Source of the DNA: Anaerolineae bacterium
GTDB lineage: Bacteria; Chloroflexota; Anaerolineae; Aggregatilineales; Phototrophicaceae
Direction: 5' to 3'
Assembly: GCA_014379235.1 (NCBI GenBank)
Contig: JACMMD010000396.1
Coordinates: 1 to 7,648 of the forward strand
DNA length: 7,648 nt
Position numbers and translations under genes: made by a program. The notes below the pieces were generated by a model. That model saw only the letters and a program-made list of their open reading frames with translations, was not told the DNA's origin and made no database searches. Below, one piece after another: positions 5,790 to 7,648 of this stretch (within the stretch, counting starts at the first letter, position 1; every line of letters begins with the position of its first letter).

Positions 5790-7592
5790 ATGGATCGTAA
5801 CCACATCCGCAATTTCTGTATCATTGCCCATATCGATCACGGCAAAAGTACGCTGGCTGATCGCTTGCTCCAATTGACAGGCACAGTCAGCGCCCGCGAC
5901 ATGCAGGAGCAGTTCCTTGACGGCATGGACTTGGAGCGTGAACGCGGCGTTACCATTAAAGCGTCAGCCGTGCGTATGGATTATGTGGCCAAAGATGGCC
6001 AAACATACGTCATCAACCTCATCGACACGCCCGGACATGTGGACTTCAGCTATGAAGTCAGCCGCGCCTTACAAGCGTGTGAAGGCGCTGTTCTGGTCGT
6101 AGACGCCAGTCAAGGTATCGAGGCGCAAACACTGGCCAACGTCTATCTGGCGCTCGAACAAGACTTAGAAATCATTCCGGTCATCAACAAAATTGACCTG
6201 CCCGCCGCCCGTCCTGCCGACATCGCTCACGAAGTTCAAGAGCTGCTCGGCGTCCCGGCAGAGGACATGGTTCTTATCTCCGCCAAGCAAGGTCTCGGCG
6301 TTCAAGACGTGCTTGAAAAAGTCATCACGCAGGTGAAACCGCCATCTGGCAATCCTGATGCCCCGTTACGTGCGCTCGTTTTCGACTCACATTACGACGC
6401 TTACAAAGGCGTTGTCGCTTACGTTCGTATCGTCGATGGCCGGCTCGATAAACGTCAACTGCTGCGCCTGATTTCGACGGAAGCTCGTTTCGAGCCTGTG
6501 GAAATCGGCATCTTCAACCCCGCTATGCAACCTATCGAAGCGCTGGAAACGGGTGAAGTCGGTTATGTCGCAACGGGCTTCAAGACCGTCGCGGAATGTC
6601 GGGTTGGCGATACGCTGACAGTAGCGCTGCACGGCGCAGAAGAAGCGCTTCCCGGCTATAAGCAGGTCAAGCCGATGGTGTTCGCTGGCTTCTACCCCAC
6701 TGACAACGACGCTTACCCTGACCTGCGCGATGCATTAGATAAATTACAGCTTAACGATGCCTCACTTGTATATGAGCCGGAAAGTTCACAAGCGCTTAAC
6801 TTCGGCTTTCGTGTGGGCTTTCTCGGTATGTTCCACATGGAAATCGTTCAAGAGCGGCTCGAACGCGAATATGACCTCGACATTCTAGCCACCGCGCCAA
6901 GCGTCGAATATCAAGTCCGTAAGCGCGATGGTGAAACGATCAGCATTGATAGCCCGGCCCAGCTTCCCGACGAAAGCGTGATTGAGGAAATCCGTGAGCC
7001 TTGGATGAATATTCAGGTCTACGTGCCGGAAGAATACTTCGGCGCAGTCATGGATTTGGTGCTGAACAAACGCGGCGAATACGTCACAACCGAATATCTC
7101 GACAAATCCCGCGTCGTGCTGCACTATAGACTTCCCTTGTCCGAACTGATTGTCGATTTCTATGACCGCCTCAAGAGCGTTACACGCGGCTATGCCAGCC
7201 TCGACTACCAATTCCATGAATACCGCCCTGATGATCTCGTGCGGCTCGATGTGCTGGTCAACAACGAACCCGTTGATGCGCTGGCGCTCATCGTCCACCG
7301 TGACGACGCCTATCATCGCGGGCAAAAGCTGGTGACGAAGCTCAAAGAGCTTATCCCGCGCCAGATGTTCGTCGTGCCGATTCAAGCCGCAGTCGGTAAG
7401 CGTATCATCTCCCGCGCTAACGTCGCCGCACAGCGCAAAGACGTGCTGGCAAAATGCTATGGCGGTGACATCTCGCGCAAGAAGAAACTGCTCGAAAAGC
7501 AGAAAAAAGGCAAGAAGCGCATGAAGATGATCGGCTCGGTAGAAGTTCCACAAGAAGCCTTCATGGCCCTGCTGCGATTGGACGAAGACTAA
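5790..7592 (+). CDS. lepA: Elongation factor 4 (LepA), ribosome-associated translational GTPase
   Basis: LepA/EF4 is a GTPase that binds the ribosome, with reported roles in back-translocation and in 30S assembly or initiation. The 600-residue product has the usual family length. All G motifs are intact: G1 AHIDHGKST at 13-21, the switch region RERGVTIK at 50-57, G3 DTPGH at 79-83, G4 NKID at 133-136, and G5 SAK at 164-166. A beta-barrel domain II and EF-G-like domains III and V follow, including GFRVGFLGMFHMEIVQERLE. The LepA-specific C-terminal domain ends with the lysine-rich SRKKKLLEKQKKGKKRMK segment, expected to contact tRNA on the ribosome. The ATG at 5790 fits the usual start of the family (NHIRNFCIIAHIDHGKS); the ribosome binding site is weak (AAGAAG around 5779-5784). 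An 80-bp gap separates it from tlyA. In many proteobacteria lepA precedes lepB; no signal peptidase gene is visible in the short remainder of the window. Confidence 0.98.
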   Translation: MDRNHIRNFCIIAHIDHGKSTLADRLLQLTGTVSARDMQEQFLDGMDLERERGVTIKASAVRMDYVAKDGQTYVINLIDTPGHVDFSYEVSRALQACEGAVLVVDASQGIEAQTLANVYLALEQDLEIIPVINKIDLPAARPADIAHEVQELLGVPAEDMVLISAKQGLGVQDVLEKVITQVKPPSGNPDAPLRALVFDSHYDAYKGVVAYVRIVDGRLDKRQLLRLISTEARFEPVEIGIFNPAMQPIEALETGEVGYVATGFKTVAECRVGDTLTVALHGAEEALPGYKQVKPMVFAGFYPTDNDAYPDLRDALDKLQLNDASLVYEPESSQALNFGFRVGFLGMFHMEIVQERLEREYDLDILATAPSVEYQVRKRDGETISIDSPAQLPDESVIEEIREPWMNIQVYVPEEYFGAVMDLVLNKRGEYVTTEYLDKSRVVLHYRLPLSELIVDFYDRLKSVTRGYASLDYQFHEYRPDDLVRLDVLVNNEPVDALALIVHRDDAYHRGQKLVTKLKELIPRQMFVVPIQAAVGKRIISRANVAAQRKDVLAKCYGGDISRKKKLLEKQKKGKKRMKMIGSVEVPQEAFMALLRLDED

Positions 7593-7603
7593 GTATTTCA
7601 GCA

Positions 7604-7642
7604 GGTGGGCGCGCACTCTTATTCGGGTTGTACGCGCCCACC
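7604..7642 (+). terminator. GC-rich stem-loop after lepA, possible terminator
   Basis: GGTGGGCGCG (7604-7613) pairs perfectly with CGCGCCCACC (7633-7642) across a 19-base loop, beginning 11 bases after the lepA stop. The position suits a transcription terminator. However, the six bases visible afterwards are not a T-run and the loop is longer than usual, so it may be a Rho-independent variant without a U-tract, an mRNA 3'-end stabiliser, or a copy of a dispersed repeat. The window ends too soon to decide. Confidence 0.45.
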
Positions 7643-7648
7643 GATTGA

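Noticed and set aside
6885..7616. 243-residue minus-strand open frame opposite the end of lepA
   Set aside because: It is a long antisense frame created by the codon bias of lepA, whose protein is highly conserved there; the translation looks like no family and has no ribosome binding site that stands out.
1..7648. CRISPR array, tRNA, insertion sequence or phage genes
   Set aside because: No spaced direct repeats, cloverleaf-like sequence, transposase or integrase motif, or terminal inverted repeats were seen on either strand by eye.

Overview
The window reads as bacterial chromosome with intermediate GC content and dense, mostly co-directional genes. The gene style (family 5 solute-binding lipoprotein, PrsW-like membrane protein, secreted multidomain trypsin-like protease, then TlyA and LepA) looks like Chloroflexota, perhaps an Anaerolineae-type lineage. 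That placement rests on general resemblance, not on a database search. TAA, TAG and TGA all end genes here, so nothing suggests a reassigned genetic code.

Layout. On the minus strand, 1-1087 is the N-terminal 362 residues of an oligopeptide-type ABC transporter substrate-binding lipoprotein, cut by the left edge. It is divergent from a plus-strand cluster across about 83 bp (1088-1170) in which two back-to-back promoter-like sequences can be seen. The cluster runs: PrsW-like multi-pass membrane protein with altered catalytic motifs (about 1171-2073); single-pass membrane-anchored protein broken by an in-frame TAA (2080-2679); secreted trypsin-like serine protease with a Ca-loop-like segment, three beta-sandwich repeats and a carboxypeptidase-regulatory-like C-terminus (2682-4895); and tlyA, an rRNA 2'-O-methyltransferase (4897-5709). 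Gaps between these genes are only 1-6 nt, so they look like one transcription unit. After an 80-bp spacer with a promoter-like element and a small perfect hairpin comes lepA (EF4, 5790-7592), followed by a GC-rich stem-loop at the right edge.

How the genes may work together. TlyA and LepA both act on ribosomes: one modifies rRNA, the other is a ribosome-associated GTPase. The three genes before them encode envelope proteins (a degenerate intramembrane-protease relative, an anchored extracytoplasmic domain, and an exported protease) that could form a membrane or surface module; this is inference from adjacency and topology. The most notable points are the nonsense codon inside the middle gene of that trio and the loss of PrsW catalytic residues in the first. 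No tRNA, rRNA, CRISPR array, insertion sequence or phage gene was seen.
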